The notes beneath the pieces are model-generated. The model was not told where the DNA came from. It worked only from the letters and a program-made list of their open reading frames with translations, and searched no databases. A DNA stretch of 64,000 nt from an uncultured Prochlorococcus sp. (GTDB taxonomy: Bacteria; Cyanobacteriota; Cyanobacteriia; PCC-6307; Cyanobiaceae). The stretch lies in NCBI GenBank assembly GCA_902590775.1, contig CACIYC010000004.1, positions 1 through 64,000 on the forward strand, read 5' to 3'. Below are positions 50,733 to 62,601 of the stretch, piece by piece. Numbering within the stretch: position 1 is the first letter of the stretch; each line of letters begins with the position of its first letter. The position numbers and the translations under genes are program-made.

Positions 50733-52091
50733 TTGACAATTGAAAATCTTGTAATAATTGGCTCTGGCCCTGCTGGTTATACATCAGCAATATATGCAGC
50801 AAGAGCAAATCTGCAGCCTTTATTGATTACTGGTTTCGAGCGAGGTGGAATTGCTGGAGGACAATTAATGACAACAACTTTTGTTGAAAATTTCCCTGGT
50901 TTCCCAGACGGAATTATGGGCCCAGATCTAATGGATTTGATTAAAGCACAATCTATTAGATGGGGTACCAAACTTATAGAACTAGATGCAGAAGAAATTA
51001 ACCTAAATCAAAATCCTTTCAGAATTAAAACCTCAGTTGATGAAATTTTTTGTCATTCGATAATAATTGCAACTGGTGCAAGTGCTAATAAATTAAACCT
51101 TCCTAATGAAAAGATTTTTTGGAGTAAAGGAATAAGTGCTTGTGCCATATGCGACGGAGCTACACCTCAATTTAGAAATGAAGAATTGGCTGTAGTGGGT
51201 GGGGGAGATTCCGCGTGTGAAGAAGCTGTTTATTTAACAAAGTTTGGAAGTCATGTTCATTTAATAGTTCGTTCCAATAATCTGAAGGCCAGTAAAGCAA
51301 TGTCTGATCGTGTAATTAACAACCCTCGAATATCTGTCCACTGGGAGAATGAAATAATAGATGTTGATGGCAATGAATGGCTGGAAAGCATTAAAATTAA
51401 AAATAAATTTTCTAATACAACAGAACAAATAAATATAAAAGGTCTTTTTTATGCAATTGGCCATACTCCAAATACAGATTTGTTAAAAGGTCAGATTTCA
51501 ATTAATGCGAAAGGATATATAGAGACTGAGTCAGGGAGGCCAGAGACCTCAAAAGAGGGGGTTTTTGCAGCAGGCGATGTTGCTGACCCAGAATGGAGAC
51601 AAGGTGTTACTGCTGCAGGCAGTGGATGTAAAGCGGCCTTAGCTGCAGAAAGATGGCTTACTCAAAAAGGTCTTTGTACTTTAATTAATAGGGAATCAGT
51701 AGAGCCCGCAAAAACAAAAAAAGAAGAAGACATAAAAGAATCAACTAAAGAAAATTTTCAATCAAATGGAAAATGGCAAAAAGGAAGCTATGCCCTCCGC
51801 AGGCTTTACCATGAAAGTTCCAACCCTCTTTTAGTGGTCTATACATCTCCAAACTGTGGGCCCTGTCATGTACTAAAGCCTCAACTTAAAAGAGTCATTG
51901 AAGAATTTAAAGGAACTATTCAGGGTATTGAAATTGATATAGATCTTGAACAAGAAATTGCTAAGGATGCAGGTGTAATTGGTACTCCCACTGTGCAACT
52001 TTTCCATAATAAAGAGCTAAAGAATCAATGGAAAGGAGTAAAGCAGCGAAATGAATTCACAAAAGCAATTAACAAAATTCTAAATTCGTAA
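50733..52091 (+). CDS. NADPH-dependent thioredoxin reductase fused to thioredoxin (NTRC)
   Basis: [23 protein letters not shown], then a C-terminal Trx domain [16 protein letters not shown] / [11 protein letters not shown]. Confidence 0.95.
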   Translation: MTIENLVIIGSGPAGYTSAIYAARANLQPLLITGFERGGIAGGQLMTTTFVENFPGFPDGIMGPDLMDLIKAQSIRWGTKLIELDAEEINLNQNPFRIKTSVDEIFCHSIIIATGASANKLNLPNEKIFWSKGISACAICDGATPQFRNEELAVVGGGDSACEEAVYLTKFGSHVHLIVRSNNLKASKAMSDRVINNPRISVHWENEIIDVDGNEWLESIKIKNKFSNTTEQINIKGLFYAIGHTPNTDLLKGQISINAKGYIETESGRPETSKEGVFAAGDVADPEWRQGVTAAGSGCKAALAAERWLTQKGLCTLINRESVEPAKTKKEEDIKESTKENFQSNGKWQKGSYALRRLYHESSNPLLVVYTSPNCGPCHVLKPQLKRVIEEFKGTIQGIEIDIDLEQEIAKDAGVIGTPTVQLFHNKELKNQWKGVKQRNEFTKAINKILNS

Positions 52092-52102
52092 AACGTAGAA
52101 TT

Positions 52103-52384
52103 TTATTTTTTACGAGGTCCTCCAAACTTACCTCCAGCATTTCTATTCCCAGGTCTTCCTCCACCTCCACCAGCATTCCTCTCTCTATAAGTAATTCTTC
52201 CTCGGGTTAGATCATATGGACTGATTTCGACTAAAACTTTATCTCCTGCAAGTAATTTTATTCTGAATTTAGTTAGCTTCCCTGCAGCTCTACATAGACA
52301 TTGATGGCCAGCTGGCTGCTCAAGCGTGACTAAATAAAAGCCATTCCCTTGCTCTTTCTCAATAACTCCTGAAGTTTCAATCAT
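52103..52384 (-). CDS. Translation initiation factor IF-1-like protein with Gly/Arg-rich tail
   Basis: KFRIKLLAGDKVLVEISPYDLTRGRITYRERN + AGGGGGRPGNRNAGGKFGGPRKK. Confidence 0.88.
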   Translation of the reverse strand: MIETSGVIEKEQGNGFYLVTLEQPAGHQCLCRAAGKLTKFRIKLLAGDKVLVEISPYDLTRGRITYRERNAGGGGGRPGNRNAGGKFGGPRKK

Positions 52385-52461
52385 ACTTTTGTTAATTCTA
52401 TAAAAATATAATTCTAATTGTATTCGAATTAAAAAAAAATAGATTTAAGAATTGATCGTTA

Positions 52462-52677
52462 CTAGCTCAATATCTCTTGCAGCTCTCTAACTGTTTGAAG
52501 TTGTCCATAATAATAATTTGCCATCGCTCTCAAATCAGCATCCTTTAAACCATCAACTGCCTCAAACCCAATATTTCTCCATAATTCATTTCCACAAACC
52601 TTATTCAACTCCAGAGTTGCCTCAGAAGCAAGATTATCCAACCTTCTATTCAAATTCCTTACTTGTACAGCTGACAT
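52462..52677 (-). CDS. Hypothetical protein
   Basis: 71 aa ORF with coding-like composition. Confidence 0.6.
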   Translation of the reverse strand: MSAVQVRNLNRRLDNLASEATLELNKVCGNELWRNIGFEAVDGLKDADLRAMANYYYGQLQTVRELQEILS

Positions 52678-52735
52678 AACTAAAGAGAGTCTTACTAAAT
52701 AGTACAGATAAACTATTTTTTTTCAAGTGTCTTGC

Positions 52736-53710
52736 CTAAAAAGGAAGTTTCTTCCTCTGTTCTTTATTTAGATCTGCCTCCATCTCTCTAAGCCGTTTCA
52801 GGATTATGTCGTAATACTCTTTGATGTAAGAATCTAATGTTGTAGTTTTAGAAGGATCTAATCCAAAGGTTCTATAAGTGTCCTCCATTGGTGCATCAAG
52901 TTTTACACCACTTCCGCTAACATCAGCAAAAGCAAGCCTTTCTAGCACATTTAAACTCGATTGAAAGAAAGAAACCAAGGTTTTAGCAACCTTGATAAGA
53001 AATGGGGATACTCGTAAAACTTTTGCTTTCTTATTGCTAAAACCTTCACACAAGCTAATAACGTCTTCGCTCTTCCAACACTTGGGCCCAACAATTGCAT
53101 AACTTTTTCTGATTGTCTGGGGCTTATTTAAAGCCGCAACAGCAAATAAAGCCATATCCTCTGTATTCATATAAGCAATTTCACTCGGATTTCCACTTAT
53201 CCATACTGGCTGACTATCTAAGATTGGAATAGCAAACTGTCCAATAACACCCTGCATGAAAGCAACACCTTGGAGGACAGTGAAGTCCAACGAGGAATCT
53301 TCCAATAAACGCTCAGTACAGAATTTGATATCCATTAAAGGAACTTTTCTAAATTTCTCTGCTGCTAATAAGGAAAGAAAAATAACTCTTTTAACACCAA
53401 CTTTTTCACAAGATCTAAAGAGATTCAACTTTCCTTGCCAATCAGTTTCATAAACGCTTCGTGGATCATCAGGCCTACTAGTAGATGCATCTATTACTGC
53501 ATCTACTCCTGCCAACGAATATTCAAGAGACTTTATATTAAGCAAATCTCCTTGGGTCAACTCGCAACCCCACTCCTGCAAGTAAGAGGCTTTTCTAGGC
53601 CTCCGAACTATGCATCTTACTTGAACACCAGTATCTATAGCCTTTTTGGCTATCTGTCTACCAAGTGTTCCAGTGCCACCAATAATTAAAACCTTCATCC
53701 CAGAATTCAT
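52736..53710 (-). CDS. ycf39: Ycf39-like NmrA-type NAD-binding protein
   Basis: VLIIGGTGTLGRQIAKKAIDTGVQVRCIVRRPRKASYLQEWGCELTQGDL. Confidence 0.93.
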   Translation of the reverse strand: MNSGMKVLIIGGTGTLGRQIAKKAIDTGVQVRCIVRRPRKASYLQEWGCELTQGDLLNIKSLEYSLAGVDAVIDASTSRPDDPRSVYETDWQGKLNLFRSCEKVGVKRVIFLSLLAAEKFRKVPLMDIKFCTERLLEDSSLDFTVLQGVAFMQGVIGQFAIPILDSQPVWISGNPSEIAYMNTEDMALFAVAALNKPQTIRKSYAIVGPKCWKSEDVISLCEGFSNKKAKVLRVSPFLIKVAKTLVSFFQSSLNVLERLAFADVSGSGVKLDAPMEDTYRTFGLDPSKTTTLDSYIKEYYDIILKRLREMEADLNKEQRKKLPF

Positions 53711-53756
53711 TTCCAGTCAGAAGCTTAATAGTAAGCAATTTTGACTGCGAGAAAAA

Positions 53757-53855
53757 TCATTTTCCTTGAATCTTAAGCAAAAGAGCACCTCCTATGAGTC
53801 CTGCAGGAATCAATACCCAAAAAATCGCAGCCGTACCAAAAATCTCTGAAGCCAT
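53757..53855 (-). CDS. petM: Cytochrome b6f complex subunit PetM (not in ORF track)
   Basis: [32 protein letters not shown]: PetM sequence, directly upstream of ycf39. Confidence 0.95.
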   Translation of the reverse strand: MASEIFGTAAIFWVLIPAGLIGGALLLKIQGK

Positions 53856-54087
53856 TTGTTAAAGATTTTGAATCATGTAACTATTTAAACCCCTAGCATT
53901 TAAATACCCAAGCAATTTTGATCCAAAAGCAATAAATCGATTAATCAAAAACATCCATTAGTATCTTCTCAGAATTGACTAAAAAGTAATTTCTGATGTA
54001 TAAATCTCAGTACTAGCTTAAAAGCTGAAATTGTTGATGTAATAAAAATAATAAATACTCAAAACATTTAATGCTAAACAATCCAAA

Positions 54088-55053
54088 GTGAATCAGACAA
54101 TCTCACCTAAAAACAATACTGATTGGGGAGAGTCTGCTTTTTGGGAATGGGAAGGATTTAATTGCCATTGGCGAGAGTTAGGAATGGAAAACAAAAATCC
54201 ACTCTTATTTCTCCATGGATTTGGAGCCAGTAGTTCGCATTGGAGGTATAACGCAAATTATTTTGCAAATAAAGGCTTTAGAGTTTTTTCCTTAGATCTA
54301 ATAGGATTTGGTAATTCTGAACAACCAGGTCCTAAAAAGATTAAAAAACTAGACAATAATTTTTGGGCTAAGCAAGTAGCTGCATTTTTAAAAGAAGTTG
54401 TTGACACACAAAAGAATGGGAAAGCCGTTCTCGTAGGAAATTCTCTTGGAGGTCTTGTTGCTTTAACTACAGCTACCTTTAATCCAGAACTTGTAAAATC
54501 AACAATAGCAGCACCCTTGCCTGATCCTGCCTTAATAAGTAATATAAAAAGAAAAGTACCAAGATCAATTACATTAGTTAGGAATACTTTAATAAAGATT
54601 TTCTACAAAATACTCCCATTAGAAATACTTATTCCTTTTATTTTAAGAACAAAACTAATCGATATTGCTATTCAATTTGCATATCATCATTCAACAAAAA
54701 AAGATAAAGACCTAAAAAAAATAATTATCGAGCCTGCAAAAAAGAAATTTGCACCAAGAGCACTTAGATTAATGTGCATAGGGATGGCGACACGTAAAGA
54801 TTCTTTGAAAGCTCCATTTTTACTAGAGAGCCTTATTTCATCTCCAAATCCTATTCCAATACTTGTAGTATGGGGAAGACAAGACCAATTAGTCCCATTG
54901 AAAATTGGTACAAAAATAAGCAAGCAATATCCTTGGCTAAAATTGATTGTTTTTGAAAATACTGGCCATTGTCCTCATGATGAATCTCCAAGCGTCTTCA
55001 ACGAATACGTTTTAGATTGGTTGAAAAACAATTCAGGAGGCAATATAAAATAA
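54088..55053 (+). CDS. Alpha/beta hydrolase
   Basis: [31 protein letters not shown]. Confidence 0.9.
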   Translation: MNQTISPKNNTDWGESAFWEWEGFNCHWRELGMENKNPLLFLHGFGASSSHWRYNANYFANKGFRVFSLDLIGFGNSEQPGPKKIKKLDNNFWAKQVAAFLKEVVDTQKNGKAVLVGNSLGGLVALTTATFNPELVKSTIAAPLPDPALISNIKRKVPRSITLVRNTLIKIFYKILPLEILIPFILRTKLIDIAIQFAYHHSTKKDKDLKKIIIEPAKKKFAPRALRLMCIGMATRKDSLKAPFLLESLISSPNPIPILVVWGRQDQLVPLKIGTKISKQYPWLKLIVFENTGHCPHDESPSVFNEYVLDWLKNNSGGNIK

Positions 55054-55055
55054 TC

Positions 55056-55568
55056 ATGAAGCATACTCTTTCTGTACTTGTAGAAGATCAATCAGGGGCT
55101 CTTAGCCGAATTTCTGGTCTGTTTGCTCGAAGAGGATTTAATATCGATAGCCTTGCAGTTGGGCCTGCAGAGGAACCAGGCATTTCCAGACTAACAATGG
55201 TAGTAGAAGGAGATAATCAAGCCCTACAACAAATGACAAAGCAATTAGACAAGTTAATCAATGTCATTAATGTCATTGATTTAACAACATTGCCAGCAGT
55301 AGAAAGAGAGTTAATGCTTTTAAAAGTTGCAGTAAATAACGACCAAAGAACAAATATTCTTGACCTTGTTCAAGTTTTTAGAGCAAAAGTTGTAGATGTT
55401 TCATACGATGCACTTACATTAGAAGTTGTAGGTGATCCAGGCAAACTAGTTGCCTTGGAAAAGCTTCTGAGACCATATGGAATACTTGAGATAGCCAGAA
55501 CTGGCAAGGTTGCTTTAGAAAGAGCTTCTGGTGTTAATACAGAAATGTTAAAATCATCAAGCATGTAA
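55056..55568 (+). CDS. ilvH: Acetolactate synthase small subunit
   Basis: [37 protein letters not shown]; start at the ATG at 55056. Confidence 0.96.
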   Translation: MKHTLSVLVEDQSGALSRISGLFARRGFNIDSLAVGPAEEPGISRLTMVVEGDNQALQQMTKQLDKLINVINVIDLTTLPAVERELMLLKVAVNNDQRTNILDLVQVFRAKVVDVSYDALTLEVVGDPGKLVALEKLLRPYGILEIARTGKVALERASGVNTEMLKSSSM

Positions 55569-55622
55569 AACAATTTACCAACTTAATTTTTTTTAAGAAT
55601 CAATCAAATATATATAAAACAG

Positions 55623-56321
55623 TTACTTAATAAGTTCTTTCATTCTCAGAATGACATCCCCTTCTTTAATCTTATCGACAATATTCATACCCTTTATAAC
55701 TTTTCCAAAAACAGCATATCTTCCATCTAACTCAGGCAAATCTTTTAAAGCTATGTAAAACTTAATTCTTCCAGAATCTAATCTTTGCATCCTTGCCATT
55801 GCCAAAGATCCTCTTTGATGAGTCAAGATAATCCTATTAAAATTTCCATTATTCCTAACAAATTTATTATAAAGAGGCGACTCGTCTCCCCTAAGCTTTA
55901 TTTCAAGAGGTATTGGTCTTAAATTAACACTTTCTTTATCAAAATAACTTTCACTAAGTTTATCAATTGTATTATCTATATTTACTTCAGAATCCTTGAA
56001 ACCTCCTTGAATAACGAATGGGAAAGGTTTCTTTATAGCTCTATCAAAAGAAGTTCCATCATAAAATCCTTTTTTAACTAAAAAAATAAAATTAGTTGTA
56101 GTAACTGGTGCAGAATTGCCATTTAATTCAAAAACAACTCTGCCTCTAGTTGTAATCATTTCAACTTGAACATTTTTGCGAATACAAGGTGTCCCTAAAT
56201 AAAAACAATAAGTTTCATCTTTTGATTTTTTTGGTGCAGAACAGCCAAAAATATTAAAAAGAATAAGTATGCTTAAAAAAAAGTATTTAGAAAAGATTAA
56301 TTTTCGCATTTCCCAATTCAA
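55623..56321 (-). CDS. Cyclophilin-type peptidyl-prolyl isomerase, lipoprotein-like signal
   Basis: Signal/lipobox ILFNIFGCSA, FYDGTSFDRAI, GSLAMAR, FGKVIKGMNIVDKI. Confidence 0.9.
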   Translation of the reverse strand: MNWEMRKLIFSKYFFLSILILFNIFGCSAPKKSKDETYCFYLGTPCIRKNVQVEMITTRGRVVFELNGNSAPVTTTNFIFLVKKGFYDGTSFDRAIKKPFPFVIQGGFKDSEVNIDNTIDKLSESYFDKESVNLRPIPLEIKLRGDESPLYNKFVRNNGNFNRIILTHQRGSLAMARMQRLDSGRIKFYIALKDLPELDGRYAVFGKVIKGMNIVDKIKEGDVILRMKELIK

Positions 56322-56332
56322 AGCTCAGAAAA

Positions 56333-56917
56333 TCAATTAGTAGACAAGCCTTCCAAGTTAACTCCCAAAAATCTTGCCAGTTCAGCACCTTCCTGCTCTA
56401 ACAATAAAAGTGGCTGAGGCCCGCCAACTTCGCTTATCGGAATATCTTTGCGGCCCTTGAGCCTTAAAACAATTCTTCTCCTTGGGTTAAATCCTTCTCT
56501 GATCTCCAGCTTGACTGCCTGTATGTCTTCAATAGGGATCTCAATATTAATCTCTTCTAAGAACCCTTGTCTAGTAACAGATAAGATCCCTTTTGCTTTG
56601 TCAAAACGATTAAGTCCAGAACCATAATCAACCCTAATTAAAGCCCATAAATAACACGCAAGAAATATTGCTAGAACACCATAAAAGCCCATGAACAATC
56701 CCTGAGGGACAAAAATCAAAGTCGATGGACTACCCAAAGGGAGCAAGTCCTTACCAAAATAGCTTGACAATGAAGCCAAAGAAAAACCAATTCCACCAAT
56801 ACTCAGCATTGATGCGACTATGTAATTGGATCTTTTTTTAGAACCATTAACAATTTGTTCAAGGAAGTTTTCCATTGAATCGGAGTTGTTCGATGACTCC
56901 ATGAGATCAGCCGACAT
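56333..56917 (-). CDS. ycf4: Photosystem I assembly protein Ycf4
   Basis: Two TM helices, VPQGLFMGFYG, GFNPRRRIVLRLKGRKDIP. Confidence 0.94.
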   Translation of the reverse strand: MSADLMESSNNSDSMENFLEQIVNGSKKRSNYIVASMLSIGGIGFSLASLSSYFGKDLLPLGSPSTLIFVPQGLFMGFYGVLAIFLACYLWALIRVDYGSGLNRFDKAKGILSVTRQGFLEEINIEIPIEDIQAVKLEIREGFNPRRRIVLRLKGRKDIPISEVGGPQPLLLLEQEGAELARFLGVNLEGLSTN

Positions 56918-57105
56918 AACAGGTCACAACTGAAAGCTATTGTGTATTAAACCAGTGTAAAAAACATAAAAAACACATGAAAAGACATTGCTTTGTTTAA
57001 TTAGCAATACAACAAGGGGTTTCATCTGATAAATAATTTCCCCGGTTGGGTTTTGGAATTGTTAAAGTCTCGAGCGTATCCCAAAAGTTCAGCAACGTTG
57101 CTCTC

Positions 57106-58182
57106 ATGACGATCGCTGTTGGTGGCGCCCAAGATAGAGGATGGTTTGACGTCCTCGATGACTGGCTTAAACGCGACCGATTCGTATTTGTTGGTTGGTC
57201 TGGTCTTCTTCTCTTCCCTACTGCCTATTTGGCTATCGGTGGATGGTTTCTAGGCACAACCTTCGTAACTTCCTGGTACACACACGGTGTTGCCAGCTCT
57301 TATCTAGAAGGATGTAATTTCCTTACTGCTGCAGTTAGTACCCCTGGCGATGCCATGGGTCATAGTCTTTTGTTCCTATGGGGACCTGAAGCTCAAGGCA
57401 GTCTTGTTCGCTGGCTTCAACTAGGCGGACTATGGAATTTCGTTGTTCTTCACGGCGCTTTTAGCCTTATAGGCTTCATGCTACGTCAGTTTGAAATCGC
57501 AAGACTTGTAGGCATAAGGCCTTATAACGCTCTAGCCTTCTCAGCTGTTATAGCTGTTTATTGTGCATGTTTCCTTATATATCCTTTAGGGCAACACAGC
57601 TTTTTCTTCGCTCCTTCTTTTGGGGTGGCAGCTATTTTCCGATTTATCTTATTTATTCAAGGTTTCCATAACATCACGCTGAATCCATTTCACATGATGG
57701 GTGTTGCTGGAATTCTTGGAGGTGCTCTTCTTTGTGCTATTCACGGTGCAACAGTACAAAACACCCTGTATGAGGACACAAGCGTCTATTCAGGTGGAAA
57801 AGCTCAAAGTACAACTTTCAGAGCCTTTGATCCTACTCAAGAAGAAGAGACTTACTCCATGATCACTGCAAATAGGTTCTGGAGTCAGATTTTCGGTATT
57901 GCTTTCTCAAACAAACGATTCCTTCATTTCTTAATGCTATTTGTACCTGTTATGGGTATGTGGTGTGCTGCTATTGGAATCGTTGGTCTGGCTTTAAATT
58001 TAAGGGCATATGACTTTGTAAGCCAAGAAATTAGAGCTGCTGAAGACCCTGAGTTTGAAACTTTCTATACCAAAAACATACTTTTGAATGAAGGTATGAG
58101 AGCTTGGATGTCTTCTGTGGATCAGCCACACGAAAACTTTGTATTCCCTGAGGAGGTACTCCCACGTGGAAACGCCCTTTAA
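57106..58182 (+). CDS. psbD: Photosystem II D2 protein
   Basis: [33 protein letters not shown]; start at ATG 57106. Confidence 0.99.
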   Translation: MTIAVGGAQDRGWFDVLDDWLKRDRFVFVGWSGLLLFPTAYLAIGGWFLGTTFVTSWYTHGVASSYLEGCNFLTAAVSTPGDAMGHSLLFLWGPEAQGSLVRWLQLGGLWNFVVLHGAFSLIGFMLRQFEIARLVGIRPYNALAFSAVIAVYCACFLIYPLGQHSFFFAPSFGVAAIFRFILFIQGFHNITLNPFHMMGVAGILGGALLCAIHGATVQNTLYEDTSVYSGGKAQSTTFRAFDPTQEEETYSMITANRFWSQIFGIAFSNKRFLHFLMLFVPVMGMWCAAIGIVGLALNLRAYDFVSQEIRAAEDPEFETFYTKNILLNEGMRAWMSSVDQPHENFVFPEEVLPRGNAL

Positions 58183-59548
58183 TAGCCTTTTAAAAGCTCC
58201 TAACCAGAGCATTGAGGAAACTGGTTATGCCTGGTATGTAGGTAACGCTCGTTTAATCAATCTTTCTGGAAGATTATTAGGAGCCCATATTGCTCATACA
58301 GGACTAATGGTGTTCTGGGCAGGAGCAATGATGCTTTATGAGGTGAGTCATTTCACCTTTGACAAGCCAATGTGGGAGCAAGGTTTAATACTTCTTCCTC
58401 ATGTAGCCATGTTTGGTTATGGCATAGGACCTGGCGGAGAAGTAGTTGACATAATGCCTTATTTCCAAGCAGGTGTTGTTCACCTAATAGCATCAGCTGT
58501 TCTTGGATTTGGAGGAATTTATCATTCTCTAGCTGGCCCTGAAAAATTAGAAGCAGAGTTCCCATTTTTCTCAACTGATTGGAGAGATAAGGATCAAATG
58601 ACAACCATCCTTGGTCGTCATTTATGTGTCCTTGGATTAGGCTCATTAGCTTTTGCAATTAACTGGCAGTTCCTTGGTGGTCTATATGACACATGGGCTC
58701 CAGGCGGGGGTGAAGTCCGCTTAATAACTCCAACTACAGATCCAGGTATCATCTTTGGTTACCTTTTCCAAACCCCTTGGGGAGGTGGAGGAAATATGGT
58801 TGGAGTTAACTCTGTTGAAGATATTGTTGGCGGTCATTATTACCTAGGCATCATTGAGCTTTTAGGTGGTCATTTCCATATGCAAACAAAGCCTTTTGGC
58901 TGGGCTAGAAGAGCTTTCATATGGAATGGTGAAGCATTGCTTAGTTATGCATTAGGTGGTTTATGTGTAGCAAGTTTCTATGCATCAACATTTGTTTGGT
59001 TTAACAACACAGCTTATCCATCTGAGTTTTACGGCCCTACAAACGCTGAAGCATCTCAAGCACAAAGTTTCACTTTCCTTGTAAGAGATCAAAGAATTGG
59101 AGCTAATGTTGGAACAACTATGGGTCCAACAGGACTAGGTAAGTACCTAATGCGCTCTCCTACTGGAGAAATTATCTTTGGTGGAGAAACAATGCGTTTC
59201 TGGGACTTCCGAGGGCCTTGGCTAGAGCCACTAAGAGGAGAGAATGGATTAAGCCTAGATAAAATCCAAAATGATATTCAGCCTTGGCAAGTTCGTCGAG
59301 CTGCTGAATATATGACTCATGCACCTAACGCTTCTATCAACTCTGTTGGTGGAATCATTACCGAGCCTAATGCAGTTAACTTTGTTAACCTTCGCCAATG
59401 GCTTGCATCAGCTCATTTCTTCCTTGGTTGGTTTACTTTTGTTGGTCACCTTTGGCATGCTGGTCGAGCAAGAGCAGCTGCAGGTGGATTTGAGAAAGGT
59501 ATTGATAGAAAGACTGAACCAGCTCTTTCCATGCCTGACTTAGATTAA
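58166..59548 (+). CDS. psbC: Photosystem II CP43 protein
   Basis: [34 protein letters not shown] start at 58166 overlapping the psbD end. Confidence 0.98.
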   Translation: METPFNSLLKAPNQSIEETGYAWYVGNARLINLSGRLLGAHIAHTGLMVFWAGAMMLYEVSHFTFDKPMWEQGLILLPHVAMFGYGIGPGGEVVDIMPYFQAGVVHLIASAVLGFGGIYHSLAGPEKLEAEFPFFSTDWRDKDQMTTILGRHLCVLGLGSLAFAINWQFLGGLYDTWAPGGGEVRLITPTTDPGIIFGYLFQTPWGGGGNMVGVNSVEDIVGGHYYLGIIELLGGHFHMQTKPFGWARRAFIWNGEALLSYALGGLCVASFYASTFVWFNNTAYPSEFYGPTNAEASQAQSFTFLVRDQRIGANVGTTMGPTGLGKYLMRSPTGEIIFGGETMRFWDFRGPWLEPLRGENGLSLDKIQNDIQPWQVRRAAEYMTHAPNASINSVGGIITEPNAVNFVNLRQWLASAHFFLGWFTFVGHLWHAGRARAAAGGFEKGIDRKTEPALSMPDLD

Positions 59549-59569
59549 AATATCAATAAAATTTGCAAT

Positions 59570-59601
59570 AAAAAAGCCCCCAAGTTTTGGGGGCTTTTTT
59601 T
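59570..59601. terminator. Bidirectional terminator after psbC
   Basis: AAAAAAGCCCCCAAGTTTTGGGGGCTTTTTTT. Confidence 0.92.
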
Positions 59602-59614
59602 GATTCTGTTTTAC

Positions 59615-60283
59615 TTAATCAAATAAAGGAATCAAAGCTTTTGATAAAGCATTCCGCAACCATGGAAGGCTAAGGCCTATGACATTGCTATAACAACCTT
59701 CAATACTTTCAATGAAAACAGATCCTTTCCCCTCTAAAGCAAATCCACCCGCACAATTAAGAGGCTCTCCTGTCTGAACATAATTAACAATGTCAGCATC
59801 AGTTAATCTAGAAAAGTTAACTTTTGTACTAATTACATTTTTAATAATTCCACTAAAACTTTTCTCTCTATCTCTATTTGTACAAATTTTTCTATACATG
59901 AAACAATGGCCAGTATGCAGAATTCCACTTTTAGAAGACATCTTTGACAATCGATCAGAAGCTTCTATTGCATTTCGAGGTTTACCAAATACCTCACCAT
60001 TAAACTCAAACAATGAATCACAACCCAAAACAGCTATTGCTGTATTTTCATGATTAACAGTCGAAGCATCTAATAAAATTTTTGAAACAACAGATTCAGT
60101 CTTCGCAATTGCAAGCAATTCAACTAATTTCTTGACATTGCAATGAGATATTTCGTCCTCATTAATTTCGCTTACGATTACTAAATGATCAATTCCAAAC
60201 CTTTTTAGCAAAGACTTTCTGGCCTTAGAAGCCGAAGCAAGAATTAACACAAAACAAAAGAAATGGATTTTATTGATAAGCAT
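59615..60283 (-). CDS. maf: Maf-like nucleotide pyrophosphatase
   Basis: LILASASKARKSLLKRFGI, GCDSLFEFNGEVFGKP. Confidence 0.93.
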   Translation of the reverse strand: MLINKIHFFCFVLILASASKARKSLLKRFGIDHLVIVSEINEDEISHCNVKKLVELLAIAKTESVVSKILLDASTVNHENTAIAVLGCDSLFEFNGEVFGKPRNAIEASDRLSKMSSKSGILHTGHCFMYRKICTNRDREKSFSGIIKNVISTKVNFSRLTDADIVNYVQTGEPLNCAGGFALEGKGSVFIESIEGCYSNVIGLSLPWLRNALSKALIPLFD

Positions 60284-60637
60284 ATTATTAACAGAAGCCT
60301 TAGAGCTATAAAATGCCTTCCCTTAAATTCAAATTTTTATCAACATATTCAAACTTCAGGATTATCAGCAGAAGACATTTTCAAAAAAAAGGAAAAATAT
60401 ATTGCCAATGTTTTCTATAAGCCAAGAAGTGAAGAAAAAATAGAAGATAGCCTTTTATGGTTAATCAAAATAGGTCTTCTAAGAAGAGAAGTTGATGGGC
60501 AAGGACTCACCTCTAAAGTGAGACTAACGCCACTAGGTCGACTCATTTTAAGAAATGAACCCAACTTAGCGAATCAAAAAGCCTCTGTTTTTGAACTTTT
60601 GACTAATTGGATCTTAAGAAATTTCTTTTTCACGTGA
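60263..60637 (+). CDS. Conserved hypothetical protein (winged-helix-like)
   Basis: 124 aa; stop overlaps the cobQ GTG start. Confidence 0.72.
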   Translation: MDFIDKHIINRSLRAIKCLPLNSNFYQHIQTSGLSAEDIFKKKEKYIANVFYKPRSEEKIEDSLLWLIKIGLLRREVDGQGLTSKVRLTPLGRLILRNEPNLANQKASVFELLTNWILRNFFFT

Positions 60638-62148
60638 AATCGTCAATCTCAACTTCCAGTTCTCTAATGGTTCTAGGGACTTCTAGCGGAGCTGGAAAGT
60701 CTTTAATTACAACTGCAATTTGTAGATATTTATATAGAAGAGGGGAGACGCCTTTGCCATTTAAAGGACAAAACATGAGCAATAACGCTTGGGTTGATGA
60801 AAATAATTGTGAAATGGCTTATTCCCAAGCTGTACAAGCTTGGGCAGCAGGACTAGAGCCTTTATGTGCAATGAATCCTGTCTTATTGAAACCGCAGGGA
60901 GACTGTAAAAGTGAAGTAATTCATCTAGGTAAAAGTGTTGGTATTACAACAGCCTCAAACTATTACGACGATTGGTTCAGTTCTGGATGGGAAGCTATCA
61001 AAACAGGCCTAAACAAACTAAAGGAAACATACAAAGATAGCAGGCTAGTACTAGAGGGAGCAGGGAGTCCTGTAGAAATAAACCTTAAGCACAGGGATTT
61101 AACAAACATGAAATTGGCAACATATTTATCATCAAATTGCATATTAGTTGCTGATATTGAAAGAGGAGGAGTTTTTGCTCAATTAATTGGAACTCTTTCT
61201 CTTCTTAATCCAGATGAAAGAAAATTAATAAAAGGAATTATCATCAATAGATTTAGAGGAGATATTTCATTATTTGATGAAGGTCGAAAGTGGATTGAGG
61301 AAGAAACAAAAATACCAGTTCTAGGTATTCTGCCCTGGTTAAACGAAATCTTCCCGCCTGAAGATTCTTTAGATTTACTTGAAAGGAAACCAATTAAGAA
61401 AAATATTGAAATTGAAATAGCCGTAATTAAATTACCTTCTATTAGCAATTTCTCGGATTTAGACCCTTTAGAAGCAGAATCTACAATTAATTTAAAATGG
61501 ATTCAACCAGGAGATTTTCTTGGCAATCCTTCTGCTGTAATTATTCCTGGCAGCAAACAAACTATCAAGGATTTAAACAAAATTCATTTAAGTGGACTAG
61601 GGAAACAACTTCAAGATTTTGCTTTCTCCGGCGGCAACATTTTTGGGATTTGTGGAGGCCTACAAATGTTAGGGGAGGAATTGGAAGACCCATTAGGCCT
61701 AGAGCATTTCAATCAAGACTCCTCTAATCATTCCTTCAATGGCCTAAACCTTTTGCCTATAAAAACTATTTTCAAATCAGAGAAATCCCTAACTAAAAAA
61801 CATACAAAGATTAACTGGCCAGAACTTTCAGACATTTATGGTTTTGAATTACATCACGGGAAAAGCATTATCAGTAACCCACTAAATCATAAAGTTAAAA
61901 AGATTTGCCAGGAAGATGATCTGGGATGGGTAAATGCACAAGGGAATATAGCGGGAACTTACTTGCATGGAATCTTTGAGAATGGTACTTGGCGAAGAAT
62001 TTGGATTAATCACATTAGAGCCCAAAAATGCCTTGCACCTTTACCAATTATTAATCAAAATCATAGAAAAAAAAGAGAACAGTTAATTAACCTACTCACA
62101 GATACTTTTGAACAGCATATTGAACTAGATCAAATATTAAATATATGA
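60634..62148 (+). CDS. cobQ: Cobyric acid synthase
   Basis: [43 protein letters not shown]; GATase [15 protein letters not shown] start. Confidence 0.97.
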   Translation: MKSSISTSSSLMVLGTSSGAGKSLITTAICRYLYRRGETPLPFKGQNMSNNAWVDENNCEMAYSQAVQAWAAGLEPLCAMNPVLLKPQGDCKSEVIHLGKSVGITTASNYYDDWFSSGWEAIKTGLNKLKETYKDSRLVLEGAGSPVEINLKHRDLTNMKLATYLSSNCILVADIERGGVFAQLIGTLSLLNPDERKLIKGIIINRFRGDISLFDEGRKWIEEETKIPVLGILPWLNEIFPPEDSLDLLERKPIKKNIEIEIAVIKLPSISNFSDLDPLEAESTINLKWIQPGDFLGNPSAVIIPGSKQTIKDLNKIHLSGLGKQLQDFAFSGGNIFGICGGLQMLGEELEDPLGLEHFNQDSSNHSFNGLNLLPIKTIFKSEKSLTKKHTKINWPELSDIYGFELHHGKSIISNPLNHKVKKICQEDDLGWVNAQGNIAGTYLHGIFENGTWRRIWINHIRAQKCLAPLPIINQNHRKKREQLINLLTDTFEQHIELDQILNI

Positions 62149-62393
62149 GATCACAACCTATAGAAATAAAATGGCCAAATGGTAAAACGACCTTTGCTTG
62201 CTCTGGCGAAGATTGGCTTTTAGAAGCTAAAAAAGCGGACATTTCAATTCCAACTGGTTGTTTAACCGGAAGTTGTGGTGCTTGCGAAATAGAAGTAAAT
62301 GGAGAAGTACTACGGGCATGTATCCATTCAATACCTAGAACAAATGGAAGCAACCTTAAAGTTGATTTTTCATATGACCCATACTGGGAATAA
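62145..62393 (+). CDS. [2Fe-2S] ferredoxin-like protein
   Basis: [26 protein letters not shown]. Confidence 0.88.
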   Translation: MRSQPIEIKWPNGKTTFACSGEDWLLEAKKADISIPTGCLTGSCGACEIEVNGEVLRACIHSIPRTNGSNLKVDFSYDPYWE

Positions 62394-62601
62394 AAAAGAT
62401 TGCAAATAGTATTTATTCTCGTAATGTTTCAAGAAGAAAATTTTAGGTATAGCAGAGAGAATAGAATGCTTAAATCTGAACAAGAAATGTATTTAGAATT
62501 AAAATCTACTATCTTAAAAATATGGCCTATTAGTGCGATTAATTAATTCTAAACAAGGTATTTCCACTTTACAAAAAATAATTCACCAATAAAAGATCAA
62601 A

